A DNA stretch of 41,087 nt from Christensenellaceae bacterium (GCA_031259085.1 JAIRMA010000004.1:1-41087), one strand, 5' to 3'. Positions 1 through 8,828 are shown, counted from the first letter of the stretch. Notes: generated by a model not told the origin, from the letters alone. Numbers and translations are program-made.

Positions 1-1
1 T

Positions 2-196
2 GTAGCTCTTGAGGATATACCAAGATTAGCACGAGAGTGGCACGAAGTACTGGCTAAGGATCCAGAGTGGGACGAAATCGATAGAGAAATTGTTATTAAT
101 GTAGAGTCTCTAGAGCGAAGGCTTATGAGGGATTATGGTTTCATTAAAACAACTTATATACCAGCTGAAGAGTTTTGGGCAAAATTTGACAAATAA
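2..196 (+). CDS. 3' end of an unidentified protein (partial)
   Basis: An open frame enters the window at base 2 and ends at TAA 194-196, giving 64 C-terminal residues. The peptide is soluble, rich in Glu, Asp and Trp, with the last residues reading EEFWAKFDK. No signal, membrane segment or recognisable motif is visible, so no function is assigned. The charged, helix-prone composition looks like a genuine protein terminus. The gene before the window edge decides what it is. Confidence 0.6.
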   Translation, partial: VALEDIPRLAREWHEVLAKDPEWDEIDREIVINVESLERRLMRDYGFIKTTYIPAEEFWAKFDK

Positions 197-479
197 ACTT
201 TGACTTCTGAAACATCTGAGGGTTACAAATAATGTATAAAATCAGTTATAATAATTCTGTTGCAAATGCTTGACTGTTCCATATCTTAACCACATAAGTT
301 TTAGTAGAAAATGTCGCAAAAAAAAATCGCCGCAACTAAAAAATAGCGTTATAAAAGTAATTGCAACGCCAAATGCAGGAGGTTTGCGGCCATAGATTAT
401 TTAACTTTCCTTTGACGCACTATATGTATATATTTTTGACATTAATTTCGCTCTTGAATTTGTTCCTCCGTCTTAGCTG
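197..479. other. intergenic, no gene seen
   Basis: AT-rich spacer between the partial gene and the decayed genes that follow. I see no convincing RNA gene, hairpin with a T-tract, or coding frame with a ribosome binding site. An open plus-strand frame at 361-597 is the shadow of the minus-strand pseudogene described next. Confidence 0.4.
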
Positions 480-857
480 TTATAAAAACATCCGCAAATG
501 GCAACTTTCTTCCTGCTTAATAAGTACGATGTATGTTTCGCCTGCGTTATCGTTAAATCTCGCAAATAAACAATTTTCAATACGGATTTCATTTTGAAAA
601 CGATAGGGTGCTTCTAATTTTGTTTTAACTGCACCATAATGCGCGATTCCATGATGGGCTTATTTTCAGAGTCTACGCCCTTGACTGCACTTGAATACAT
701 TATCAAAGGTCCTATGGGTTCATAGCCTTTCGCTTTAATCCAACTATATAGCATCTGAATTTGTTTATCTTGAGAAAAGTTCCGCATATGGAACTCTCCT
801 TGACAAGACATTGACCATTTTAAGTATTTTGTTTTCTCTAAATTCTATGGTTGGCAT
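480..857 (-). pseudogene. decayed GyrI-like / MerR C-terminal effector-binding domain protein
   Basis: Reading the minus strand from ATG at 857, three frames together spell one small effector-binding (GyrI-like, SRPBCC-type) protein. Frame one gives MPTIEFRENKILKMVNVLSR and on to VPYAEL. Frame two continues with YSWIKAKGYEPIGPLIMYS and MESRIMVQLK. Frame three ends with EAPYRFQNEIRIENCLFARF, then GETYIVLIKQEE, and stops at 480-482. The family normally reads about WIKEKGYEPIGPP...LKEPYRFE.EI...CLYARF...GE.Y.VFV, so the order is right. There are two frameshifts, and the stretch between CLFARF and GETYIVL is shorter than usual, which suggests an internal deletion. Such proteins bind small amphipathic ligands, alone or fused to regulators. 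This copy cannot make an intact protein. Confidence 0.6.
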
Positions 858-978
858 TTGCGTACTTCTTTTCATTTAATGAAGTGTTTATCACTACCAT
901 ACACATAAAAATAGCGACTGAAAGAGAAATAACCGATGGAATACAATCAGCATAGTCAGAAACTAATCCGCTTAACAT
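838..978 (-). pseudogene. possible C-terminal remnant of a membrane transporter
   Basis: A 46-codon minus-strand frame (ATG 976-978, stop 838-840) reads LSGLVSDYADCIPSVISL and continues with hydrophobic residues into a short polar tail. The G-L-x-S-D-Y pattern before a hydrophobic helix is the kind of sequence found near the end of major-facilitator transporters. It has no ribosome binding site, and the hydrophobic sequence upstream of it lies in another frame. It overlaps the start of the GyrI-like remnant by 20 bases, as if two neighbouring genes decayed together. The family call is tentative. Confidence 0.25.
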
Positions 979-1114
979 AAATCGTAACCGTTAGAGTTAT
1001 AGAATAAAGAATGAAAAAGATGACATTAAAAAATAAGTATAATTTTTTCTTGCTAAACTTATCGCCATCATATTTTTCGTTAAATTTATTCTTATTATTC
1101 ATAGGCTACTCTAA

Positions 1115-1357
1115 TTATTTAGTGCAGAAATTAAGGAAACTCCACGCCGTACTACTTGAAATACCTATTGCTACAATTAGAGTGCTAACAACCGCTACAA
1201 CGCCCGCTCTGATAATAATTGCTTTAAATGTAATTCCCATAATTTTTGCAACCGCGATCCAAGAACCCCACCAAATTGCCAGACCAATCGCAACGGCAGC
1301 AGCAACAGCAACAATCCACGCTTTGTCTCCAGCAGCAAATAGATAAATCGTATGTAA
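1115..1357 (-). pseudogene. headless hydrophobic ORF (two membrane segments)
   Basis: On the minus strand an open frame follows in-frame TAA-TAG codons near 1370 and ends at TAA 1115-1117. It contains IVAVAAAVAIGLAIWWGSW and then IRAGVVAVVSTLIVAIGIS, two strong membrane helices, ending in FLNFCTK. There is no ATG, GTG or TTG early in the frame, so either the 5' part is lost or translation starts at a rare codon. Codon choice is more protein-like here than in the overlapping plus-strand frame at 1011-1346. It might be a small membrane peptide, or the end of a larger decayed gene like those next to it. Confidence 0.3.
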
Positions 1358-1362
1358 GGAAT

Positions 1363-1379
1363 CCTATTACAGCAATAGG
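1363..1379. terminator. weak hairpin after the beta-galactosidase gene
   Basis: CCTATT and AATAGG form a 6-bp stem around a 5-base loop, just downstream of the stop of the minus-strand beta-galactosidase gene. It has no clear T-tract on the minus strand, so termination is only suggested by its position. Confidence 0.3.
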
Positions 1380-1389
1380 GGGGCTTTAG

Positions 1390-4300
1390 CTAATAAATTA
1401 TTTTGTCATCGGATATAGCAGAAAACGGGACGATCTTAAATTCGGTGATATGCTCTTTATAAGGATCCAAAATATATTTATCATTGAGTTTTGGACCACA
1501 ACTATTAGATCCTATCCCGCAAACAGCCGAATCGATATTTATATAAATTTGATTTTGAGGGACAATGTCTTCTACGTGTTTGCATTGTGCGAGAGTAAAA
1601 TCATCCACACGCTTGGCTGTGAAATTGAATGGCAACGTTTCTGCTAAAAACATTAACCCATCACCTTTATTGTTTCTAAACACTGCAAACCTCGTTTCGC
1701 TACGGTTCCCGCTTTCTTGTGGGCGGATATAAGGTTGTAAAAAATCGTCCACAAAACTTCTATATATGCCAATTCGAGATTGGCTTTTAAAATCAGGATA
1801 ATTTTCTAAATCCCCATTACCATAGTATATTACATCATCAAAGTCACGCTTTAAAATCACAACCTTTCCTGCTCTAGGTAGAGGTGGTAGTGACTTCGTT
1901 TTTTGGTGATCATGACTTACATGTTTTAGAGAGCTTCGTATTGATATTACTCCATTAGTTGCAATCCTGATTTCGTCGTTTGATTCAAACAAGGGATTTC
2001 CATCTGCTTTTAGCAATGTTTGCAAATTAATTACTGCCATGGCATCTACAATGTCAAAATTAGTTAGTATAGTTATAGGATAAATCCTATCATATCCAGC
2101 AGTGTGCCATGACTTCATAAGTTCTTTATCATTATCAGTGGGGGCTCTAAAAATATTTGAATAAAGTGCACCATCCGTTTGAAAGCGACCTGGGAGTACT
2201 GGTAAATACTGTACTCCATTTACACAATATTCAGTTAAGATCCCCGAGTACGAGTTAAATATGACATGTCCGTTTGCAAATTTAATTGTAAGGGTATCGC
2301 GTTCTTCAGTTATTGACAATCCTAAGTCGGCAGACGGCTTCAAATTAATTTTAAAAGGAGCCTCAGAAAGTATGAGTTGCTCAAATCCAATTTTATTATC
2401 TCCGTCATAATAATCGAGATTAATAAAGACATCTCCGTCTGGATCATCTAGCAGTAAATTGAATTGTTCACTTCCGCTTGGTGGAATATTTAAAACTGTT
2501 TCAAACTCTGATATTTTTTGGGAGTCTTTAATAAGAACACCTTTTATAGTTATATAATCCGATGATCTAAAGGCATTAAGATTAGTGATTTTAATAATCC
2601 CGCGCTTATCTATTAATTCAGCCCTTAGTGGTCTGTAGACGTTTTTAACAGCAAATGCTCCAGTATGTGGCGTTCTGTCAGGATAAAAAAGACCATCTAC
2701 ACAGAAATTAGAATCGTGAGTATATTCACCATGATCACCGCCATAAGTATATAAATATTTGCAATTTGGATGACGAATGGCATGGTCAGCAAATTCCCAT
2801 ACGAAAGCGCCTAAAGCCTTGTCATTAGCATAGATTATATCCCAATAATCCTCTAAACCACCAGGGCCCACACCCATGGCATGTGCGTATTCGCATAATA
2901 AGTAGGGCTTCGCTAGAAAAGCTCTTCGTCTCTTCCTGGTTAGTTTTTCAGTGCCGTTCATGAGATTAGACAATCTAGAAGTAGATGGATACATTTCTGA
3001 CACGATATCTAATCCAAATTCTTGGCTTCTCGAAATCCCCTCATAATGAATTGATAACGGTGTTAATTCCTTTAATTTATGATAACAATAATAATGACAT
3101 TTATCGCCACCAGATTCGTTCCCTAGAGACCAAAGCGTCACAGAACAGGAATTTTTATCCCTATGATAAAGCCTGGACACGCGGTCCCAAAAATGGTCTT
3201 TCCACTTGAGTGAATTGCTTATTTTTGAGGATGGAGCGCCATGCGACTCTATATCGGCCTCATCGATTACGTAAAGTCCATATCTGTCACATAACTCGAT
3301 AAACAAGGGGTCTGGTGGATAGTGTGAGGTTCTAACTGCATTAATATTGAAGAATTTCATTAATGAAATGTCTCTTAAAATGTCGTCAGGAGATAAATAA
3401 AAGCCATTGTCTGGAGAGTCATCGTGGTGGTTAACACCGCGCATCTTGATTTTTTTATCGTTGTATAGAAAAACTCCATTATGAATTTGAGTATATTTAA
3501 AACCGATGTCCTTTTTGATTGATTCAACTACTACACCATCGTATATGAGCGTTAAGATAAGAGAATATAGAGTAGGTTGCTCGGCATTCCACTCAGAAAC
3601 CTTTAAATTATCAAGGACAATTCTTGTATCAGCTGTCGCAAACACTTCGCGTTCTGCCACAAAACTGCCATTATCAAAAAGAGATGCCTTTACTCGATAT
3701 CCTGCATAATTTTTAACATCTACTGAAGTCTGGAGTGTATAGCTTTCTGCATTGCGGAAGATAATGTTTTCAAAATCATATATATGTGTTAGATTTTCTT
3801 CAAACAGCAAAACATCTCTAAATATTCCTGTATGTCTGAACATATCTTGATCCTCAAGATATGAGCCATTGCACCATTTGTACACAACACATACGATTTC
3901 ATTAGTGCCTTTAATTAACGAGCTTGATAAGTCAAATTCAGAAGTATTGTGAGATCCCTCACCATATCCAATGTAATTGCCGTTTACATACAGTTCAATA
4001 CAAGGGGACACACCTAAAAATGAGATAATGTATTTTTTATCGAGATTTCGTATGTTAATATACCGACGATAAACGCCAGCACTATTGTATTGTGTATCTC
4101 CTGTATCATAGGTAAACCCATTGATATCTATACCATAACGCCCAGCAGCCTTTGATTTAGGTATATTAGGTGGATTTACAGGAAAAGGATATTTAACGTT
4201 AGAATAAACAGGTGGTTCATATCCATATTTAGACCAACACGATGGGATACTAATTCTCTCAAAATTAATTTGATCGGTGTCAAGAATCTCTGGTAAATCT

Positions 4301-4500
4301 TTGATTTTTTTGAAATATCTAAATTCCCATTCGCCGTTGAGTACTGATACCATGTCGCTTGAGTATCGCTTTTCTTCAGGAGTGGTCGTGGCCGCCGCCT
4401 TCTCTGTAGAAAATGGTATAAAATAACTTCTAGGTGGTAGTCTGTTATCCTCGAAGACATTAAAATTAGAATAATTGGTCTTCTTCAAACAATATTTCAT
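1390..4500 (-). CDS. lacZ: beta-galactosidase, GH2 family (LacZ-like)
   Basis: This 1036-residue protein has the length and layout of LacZ-type GH2 enzymes: sugar-binding jelly-roll domain, immunoglobulin-like domain, TIM barrel, second Ig-like domain and C-terminal Bgal_small_N domain. The acid/base glutamate lies in SLGNESGGD (E462). The nucleophile lies in LLCEYAHAMG (E537), at almost the same positions as in the E. coli enzyme. VWEFADHAI and RTSHYPPDP are also typical barrel motifs. No signal peptide is visible, so the enzyme should be cytoplasmic and hydrolyse beta-galactosides that have been imported. A GGAGG site sits just before the ATG. No lactose permease lies next to it. A promoter and an operator-like palindrome upstream suggest repressor control. 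Confidence 0.93.
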   Translation of the reverse strand: MKYCLKKTNYSNFNVFEDNRLPPRSYFIPFSTEKAAATTTPEEKRYSSDMVSVLNGEWEFRYFKKIKDLPEILDTDQINFERISIPSCWSKYGYEPPVYSNVKYPFPVNPPNIPKSKAAGRYGIDINGFTYDTGDTQYNSAGVYRRYINIRNLDKKYIISFLGVSPCIELYVNGNYIGYGEGSHNTSEFDLSSSLIKGTNEIVCVVYKWCNGSYLEDQDMFRHTGIFRDVLLFEENLTHIYDFENIIFRNAESYTLQTSVDVKNYAGYRVKASLFDNGSFVAEREVFATADTRIVLDNLKVSEWNAEQPTLYSLILTLIYDGVVVESIKKDIGFKYTQIHNGVFLYNDKKIKMRGVNHHDDSPDNGFYLSPDDILRDISLMKFFNINAVRTSHYPPDPLFIELCDRYGLYVIDEADIESHGAPSSKISNSLKWKDHFWDRVSRLYHRDKNSCSVTLWSLGNESGGDKCHYYCYHKLKELTPLSIHYEGISRSQEFGLDIVSEMYPSTSRLSNLMNGTEKLTRKRRRAFLAKPYLLCEYAHAMGVGPGGLEDYWDIIYANDKALGAFVWEFADHAIRHPNCKYLYTYGGDHGEYTHDSNFCVDGLFYPDRTPHTGAFAVKNVYRPLRAELIDKRGIIKITNLNAFRSSDYITIKGVLIKDSQKISEFETVLNIPPSGSEQFNLLLDDPDGDVFINLDYYDGDNKIGFEQLILSEAPFKINLKPSADLGLSITEERDTLTIKFANGHVIFNSYSGILTEYCVNGVQYLPVLPGRFQTDGALYSNIFRAPTDNDKELMKSWHTAGYDRIYPITILTNFDIVDAMAVINLQTLLKADGNPLFESNDEIRIATNGVISIRSSLKHVSHDHQKTKSLPPLPRAGKVVILKRDFDDVIYYGNGDLENYPDFKSQSRIGIYRSFVDDFLQPYIRPQESGNRSETRFAVFRNNKGDGLMFLAETLPFNFTAKRVDDFTLAQCKHVEDIVPQNQIYINIDSAVCGIGSNSCGPKLNDKYILDPYKEHITEFKIVPFSAISDDKIIY

Positions 4501-4531
4501 TTTTCCTCCGTTGGTTACATAAAATAATTAG

Positions 4532-4556
4532 CAAACAAACAATTATTGTTTATTTG
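4532..4556. promoter_or_regulatory. operator-like palindrome upstream of lacZ
   Basis: A 25-bp imperfect palindrome lies 32 bases before the lacZ start. Its core AAACAAT-T-ATTGTTT is perfect, and the arms extend as CAAAC and ATTTG with one mismatch. Its half (TTAGCAAACAAACAATTA, 4528-4545) recurs with 15 of 18 identities at 4752-4769. A site of this kind downstream of the predicted promoter fits a repressor roadblock. The binding protein is unknown and not encoded nearby. Confidence 0.5.
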
Positions 4557-4608
4557 GCAATAATTATGAGGCTAAATGGTGTAGCAATGATAAAAAATCA
4601 ATTTTAAA

Positions 4609-4637
4609 ATTATAGCATTAAAAATTAAATTTTGCAA
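4609..4637 (-). promoter_or_regulatory. sigma-70-type promoter of lacZ
   Basis: On the minus strand TTGCAA (4632-4637) is followed after exactly 17 bases by TATAAT (4609-4614). Transcription would start near 4602 and give a leader of about 100 bases that contains the palindrome at 4532-4556. Confidence 0.6.
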
Positions 4638-4751
4638 TAAGAGATTCAAAATTTGTTATATTAGAATGCATAATGATAAATAATTCGAAAAAAGCGTCTT
4701 ATTGTAAAATTTAATACTAATAAAAACAACTGTGATTAATTCAGTAAAAAA

Positions 4752-4769
4752 CTAGTAAACAAATAATTA
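4752..4769. promoter_or_regulatory. second copy of the lacZ operator half-site
   Basis: CTAGTAAACAAATAATTA matches the sequence at 4528-4545 at 15 of 18 positions in the same orientation, 224 bases away. It lies between the lacZ promoter and the sulP gene, so one regulator could contact both sites and serve both divergent genes. Confidence 0.4.
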
Positions 4770-4894
4770 GTAGTTAAATAAAATATTTAACAAAACTGAT
4801 CTGAGGATATAAAATATGTCACTAAATAATAAATTTTAAAGACACAAAACGATAGTACAAAAGAAAATTAGGCAATTATCGTTAAGGGGATAAA

Positions 4895-6463
4895 ATGAAA
4901 TTTGAATTACTTAGATCCTTTGATGGATATAAGTTAACTAACCTTACAAAAGATTTGACTGCTGGGTTAATGGTAGCAATTGTTGCAATGCCACTTTCAA
5001 TAGCCCTTGGGATACAGTCTGATTCAACTTTACAAGCAGGGCTAATAACTGCGATAGTTGGTGGATTTTTTATCGCAGTATTTGGAGGAAGCCGTTACTC
5101 AATAGGTGGACCAAGTGCTACTTTTGTAGTTGTTACAGTTAGTTATATTAATAATCCTGCTATTGGAATACCAGGCATTGTTATTATAACAATGCTAGCT
5201 GGTGTTGTATTAATACTCTTTGGTTTGTTACGATTTGGTAAAGCATTAAAATTTGTACCATACCCTCTTGTGATTGGATTTACTGCGGGCATTGGTGTTA
5301 TTTTGTTAGTAGGGCAAATTAAAGATTTTTTCGGGCTAACTATTAGTGGTACTATATCAGCTGACTTCATCCCTAAATTAATGAGCTATTTTACCCACTT
5401 AAATACATTTAACATAGTATCATTTGTTTTAGGCATAATAACTCTTGCTATTATTTATTTATTACCTAAGATTAATAGAAAAATCCCATCAGTTATTATT
5501 GCGATAATTATTGTCACCTTTATCTCAATAGGGATTAAAAGCATTTTAAAAGATAATGTAGAAATAAAAACCATAGGTTCAACATATGGAGAAATAAATG
5601 CAGACATAAACCTTATGTTCTCATTAAATTTTAGTGAAGTTAATTTTATCTCATTAATAATGCCAATATTCACAATTGCAGTGTTGTCAGCCCTTGAGGG
5701 ATTAATGTCTGCTACTGTTGCAGAAGGAATGACAAATCGCATTTATGATCCTAATGCAGAATTGATTGGCCATGGTATTGCTAATATTGCAAGTGGTTTC
5801 TTTTGTGGATTGCCAGTGACTGGGGCGCTAGCTCGCACATCGGTTAATATAACAGGTGGAGCAAAAACCCCGATTGCAGGGATATCGCATTCATTAATTT
5901 TATTGTTAATGTTTTTTATATTGATGCCAATAATGAGATATATACCATTTTGTGTTTTATCGGCAGTACTTGTTAAAGTCGCAATAAACATGAGTAGGTT
6001 TAAATTAGTTTCAAAATTTGCAATATTTAGCATACGAGATTCAATTATTCTTATGACGTCATTTTTATTAACAATATTTCTAGGTGTCCTTTATGGTGTT
6101 ACTTTGGGTCTTTTATGTGCCTTTATAGCAAATATTAAAAACATCATAAGAGGAATTAAAATCACAAACGTGCCACACAAGAGCTCCGAAAACCTCTCAT
6201 ACTATCGTTTAGACGGCGCTTTGTATTTTGTGAGTGTGGTTAAGGTCATTGATTTTGTACGTGAAAAAATGTTAACTACGGATGAAATTGTTTTAGATTT
6301 GATTGATATTAAAACAATAGATGCTACTTCAGTTGAGCGACTTGCTAAGTACTCAAAAATGTTTAAGGAATCTGGAAAGAAACTCTCTCTGTTGAATTTG
6401 AATAGTTTTGTTAGAGTGAGATATGAGAAGGCATTCAAAACACTTTATTTTACATGGAGATAA
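4895..6463 (+). CDS. SulP (SLC26) family anion transporter with STAS domain
   Basis: The 522-residue protein has the SulP layout: a hydrophobic region of many membrane segments (about residues 20-400) followed by a cytoplasmic STAS domain (about 430-520). Typical features are the early VAIVAMPLSIALGIQ segment, GGSRYSIGGPSATFVV, and the middle IANIASGFFCGLPVTGALART, with the usual Gly/Pro-rich pattern. The STAS part contains the expected beta-alpha signature EIVLDLIDIKTIDATSVERL. Family members carry sulfate, bicarbonate or carboxylates, and the substrate cannot be read from sequence. The start follows an AAGGGG site. It is transcribed away from lacZ and ends before an AT-only stem-loop. Confidence 0.92.
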   Translation: MKFELLRSFDGYKLTNLTKDLTAGLMVAIVAMPLSIALGIQSDSTLQAGLITAIVGGFFIAVFGGSRYSIGGPSATFVVVTVSYINNPAIGIPGIVIITMLAGVVLILFGLLRFGKALKFVPYPLVIGFTAGIGVILLVGQIKDFFGLTISGTISADFIPKLMSYFTHLNTFNIVSFVLGIITLAIIYLLPKINRKIPSVIIAIIIVTFISIGIKSILKDNVEIKTIGSTYGEINADINLMFSLNFSEVNFISLIMPIFTIAVLSALEGLMSATVAEGMTNRIYDPNAELIGHGIANIASGFFCGLPVTGALARTSVNITGGAKTPIAGISHSLILLLMFFILMPIMRYIPFCVLSAVLVKVAINMSRFKLVSKFAIFSIRDSIILMTSFLLTIFLGVLYGVTLGLLCAFIANIKNIIRGIKITNVPHKSSENLSYYRLDGALYFVSVVKVIDFVREKMLTTDEIVLDLIDIKTIDATSVERLAKYSKMFKESGKKLSLLNLNSFVRVRYEKAFKTLYFTWR

Positions 6464-6473
6464 AAAATCTACG

Positions 6474-6500
6474 AATTTTAAATAGTATCACTTTAAAATT
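6474..6500 (+). terminator. AT-rich stem-loop after the SulP gene
   Basis: AATTTTAAA and TTTAAAATT form a perfect 9-bp stem around a 9-base loop, 11 bases after the transporter stop codon. The stem has no G or C and there is no T-tract, so it may be a weak terminator or only an mRNA end structure. Confidence 0.35.
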
Positions 6501-6578
6501 GAAATCATTAAGTTAAAAAAATGTAATTTAATGAGATTAACCCACTTTTGCTTTAAACATAGCTTGCTAATTTTTATT

Positions 6579-6606
6579 TTGTTTTGCTTTTGCAAAATGC
6601 TATAAT
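6579..6606 (+). promoter_or_regulatory. promoter of the alpha/beta hydrolase gene
   Basis: TTGTTT (6579-6584) and TATAAT (6601-6606) are 16 bases apart, 60 bases before the gene. The spacer holds the inverted pair TTTTGC/GCAAAA, which could be a regulator site. Confidence 0.45.
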
Positions 6607-6666
6607 AACTATAAAATATATTTTGAGTCCTCATAGAATTTGGATATAATAGGCAGGAACAGTTAA

Positions 6667-7353
6667 TTGAAGTTTCAAAATGATGGTCTACAATTGAATT
6701 ATACCCAGGTTGGCAATGGACAGAGAACTATAATTTTTTTGCATGGGAACGGTGAGGATTCTAGCATATACAATGCTATTGCTGACAGATTAGCGGAGCT
6801 TAATTATACTGTTTACTTGTTAGACAGCAGAGGCCATGGACAGTCAGATACAGTTGATCGTCTTGATTATCATGATATGGCTAATGATCTTCTCTCTTTT
6901 ATAAAGTATCTCAACTTAGATAACCCGACAGTGTATGGGTTTTCAGACGGTGGGATAGTAGCTTTATTAGCTGTAATAAAAGATGATAACATAATTGACA
7001 AGATATTGATCAGTGGTATAAATTTGAACCCTAAAGGGTTAAAATTAAGAGTTCGCATTCCAATGTGGTTAAGTTATTTTTTTACAAGAAATGATAAGTT
7101 GCGTTTAATGTTAACTCAACCTAACATTGCAATAAACGCGCTAAGAAATATAAAAACTAAGATCATAATATTTTATGCTGAACATGATTTAGTAAAAAAA
7201 GCGAATTCGATTAGTGTTGTTAATAACGCCAGGAATGCGCAAATCGTTACTATATTGGAAGAAAACCATCAATCTTATGTATTGAATAATGAAAAACTAT
7301 ATAAAGTGTTAGCGCCGCATATTGAAACATCCTTAACTAGTATGAATTATTGA
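6667..7353 (+). CDS. alpha/beta hydrolase
   Basis: The 228-residue protein is a compact alpha/beta-hydrolase. The oxyanion-hole segment FLHGNGEDSS is near the N-terminus, the nucleophile is S93 in GFSDGG, the acid is the Asp of YAEHD, and the histidine is in EENHQSYV near the end. It has no signal peptide and is probably a cytoplasmic esterase or similar enzyme. The substrate is unknown. The start is TTG, chosen because AGGAACAG lies just upstream and no better in-frame start precedes the first core strand. It has its own promoter and stands apart from the housekeeping cluster downstream. Confidence 0.85.
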   Translation: MKFQNDGLQLNYTQVGNGQRTIIFLHGNGEDSSIYNAIADRLAELNYTVYLLDSRGHGQSDTVDRLDYHDMANDLLSFIKYLNLDNPTVYGFSDGGIVALLAVIKDDNIIDKILISGINLNPKGLKLRVRIPMWLSYFFTRNDKLRLMLTQPNIAINALRNIKTKIIIFYAEHDLVKKANSISVVNNARNAQIVTILEENHQSYVLNNEKLYKVLAPHIETSLTSMNY

Positions 7354-7452
7354 TGTTTAGATTTAGATAACTTGCAAATAGGCGCGCTTTCACTAGTTTT
7401 TTTTTAATAATAAATTACTAATACAAAATGTGTGAAAAACATTACACTTTAC

Positions 7453-7481
7453 TTGTCTAATAAATAAAGTTATTGTATAAT
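7453..7481 (+). promoter_or_regulatory. promoter of the M16 peptidase - recA cluster
   Basis: TTGTCT (7453-7458), a 17-base spacer, and a perfect TATAAT (7476-7481) lie 64 bases before the peptidase gene. No comparably strong promoter is seen until after recA, so it may drive the whole cluster. Confidence 0.65.
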
Positions 7482-7545
7482 AGTAACGTGCTGTTTTGCG
7501 ATACGGCGGTCAGTAATAATATAATCGCAATTAAGGGTTATTTTA

Positions 7546-8808
7546 ATGGGAAAGATCATTAATTTTGATAGTGGGCTGAGACTTATTCTCAATACGAACA
7601 CTAAGACGAAGAGTGTCTCAGTTGGGGTTTATGTTGCAAATGGGAGTGCCTTTGAAGATCCTACTGTCAATGGGATATCACACTTTATTGAACATATGTG
7701 TTTTAAGGGGACAGTTAAGAGATCCCCTTTAGATATTGCAGAAGAAATGGAATCAATAGGGGCGCAAATCAATGCTTTTACAGGCCGTATGGTCACAGCA
7801 TATTATTCAACGTCCCTTAGTGAACATATAGAGAAATGCATTGATGTTTTATCTGACATTTTTTTTAATGCCACATTTACAGATGAGAACATAAAAAAAG
7901 AGCAAAAAGTTATATTAGAAGAGATAAGTATGTGCGAGGATGATCCTCAAACCCTGTGTCATGATTTATTCTTTTTAGCTCATTTTGGAGCACACCCATT
8001 GGGATTCTCTATACTGGGGACAAAAGAGATAGTTAGTTCAATGACTCGCGATAAGCTTTTAGATTACATGAAAGAGAGATATTATCCAGCTGGGACGGTT
8101 GTTTCAATATCTGGAAATATACAAAAAGAAGAGGCACGAAAATTAGTTGAGAAATATTTTGAATCGAATTTAGTAAAATCTGGAAAAAAATTGACGCCAG
8201 TCTCTAAAGTCCGCTCTAAGTCTGGTATATTATTAAAAAGGATAAAGCCTACTGAACAATCGCACATCGCATTCACATTTCCTGCTCTTAATAGCAAATC
8301 TAGGGAATTACAAGCTGAGCATGTGTTGTCGAATGTTCTAGGAGGTGGCATGTCGTCTAGGTTATTTCAAAAGATTAGGGAAGATCGTGGACTTGCGTAT
8401 GATGTTTATTCGTCGTCGTATGCATTTACAAATAACGGCTTGTTTGTTATTTCTTTGGCAACAAATCCTAGCAATGTTGAGCAAGCAGTAGGTCTTGTTA
8501 AGACTGTTTTGATAGATTTATTGCAAAACGGCATAACAGAATCAGAGCTAAACAAAGGAAAGGAACAAATCAAAACAGGATTAGTTTTAGGTGTAGAAAG
8601 TTCTAGCGCGCTTATGCGATATTCTGCTGACCGTCTGTTATTTGATTGTGAAAATTTCAAGCTAAAAAAACATTATGATGATGTACAGAAAGTGACTATA
8701 GAGGATGTTAATGCTTTAGCTAAAAACATCTTTGATTTTAATAAAGTGTCGGCGGCTTACGTAGGACCTGAAATTGATGTAAATATATTAGAAGCAATCA
8801 AGGCTTGA
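7546..8808 (+). CDS. M16 family zinc metallopeptidase (processing-protease-like)
   Basis: A 420-residue protein with the inverted zinc motif HFIEH (H46, E49, H50), followed by a distal acidic stretch VILEEISMCEDDP that supplies the third ligand. The C-terminal half carries the R/Y-type substrate region (LFQKIREDRGLAYDVYSSSYAF). The length and pattern match the Bacillota single-chain M16 proteins often called YmxG or PepR. They lie near dut, ftsK and recA in related genomes. The protein is cytoplasmic by prediction and probably degrades or processes peptides; its natural substrate is unknown. It is the first gene of the cluster, with an AAGGG site before the ATG and a strong promoter upstream. 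Confidence 0.9.
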   Translation: MGKIINFDSGLRLILNTNTKTKSVSVGVYVANGSAFEDPTVNGISHFIEHMCFKGTVKRSPLDIAEEMESIGAQINAFTGRMVTAYYSTSLSEHIEKCIDVLSDIFFNATFTDENIKKEQKVILEEISMCEDDPQTLCHDLFFLAHFGAHPLGFSILGTKEIVSSMTRDKLLDYMKERYYPAGTVVSISGNIQKEEARKLVEKYFESNLVKSGKKLTPVSKVRSKSGILLKRIKPTEQSHIAFTFPALNSKSRELQAEHVLSNVLGGGMSSRLFQKIREDRGLAYDVYSSSYAFTNNGLFVISLATNPSNVEQAVGLVKTVLIDLLQNGITESELNKGKEQIKTGLVLGVESSSALMRYSADRLLFDCENFKLKKHYDDVQKVTIEDVNALAKNIFDFNKVSAAYVGPEIDVNILEAIKA

Positions 8809-8828
8809 TAATAAATTAAAGGTATTAA

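Noticed and set aside
361-597. Plus-strand hydrophobic ORF of 78 codons
   Set aside because: It is antisense to the GyrI-like pseudogene, whose minus-strand translation matches a known pattern; the plus frame matches nothing.
1011-1346. Plus-strand ORF of 111 codons with Ala/Thr/Ile-rich low-complexity end
   Set aside because: The composition (TAAATATIHALSPAA) is the mirror of hydrophobic Val/Ala/Ile codons on the minus strand; no ribosome binding site precedes it.
4176-4460. Second minus-strand ORF inside lacZ
   Set aside because: Out-of-frame shadow of the well-supported beta-galactosidase gene.
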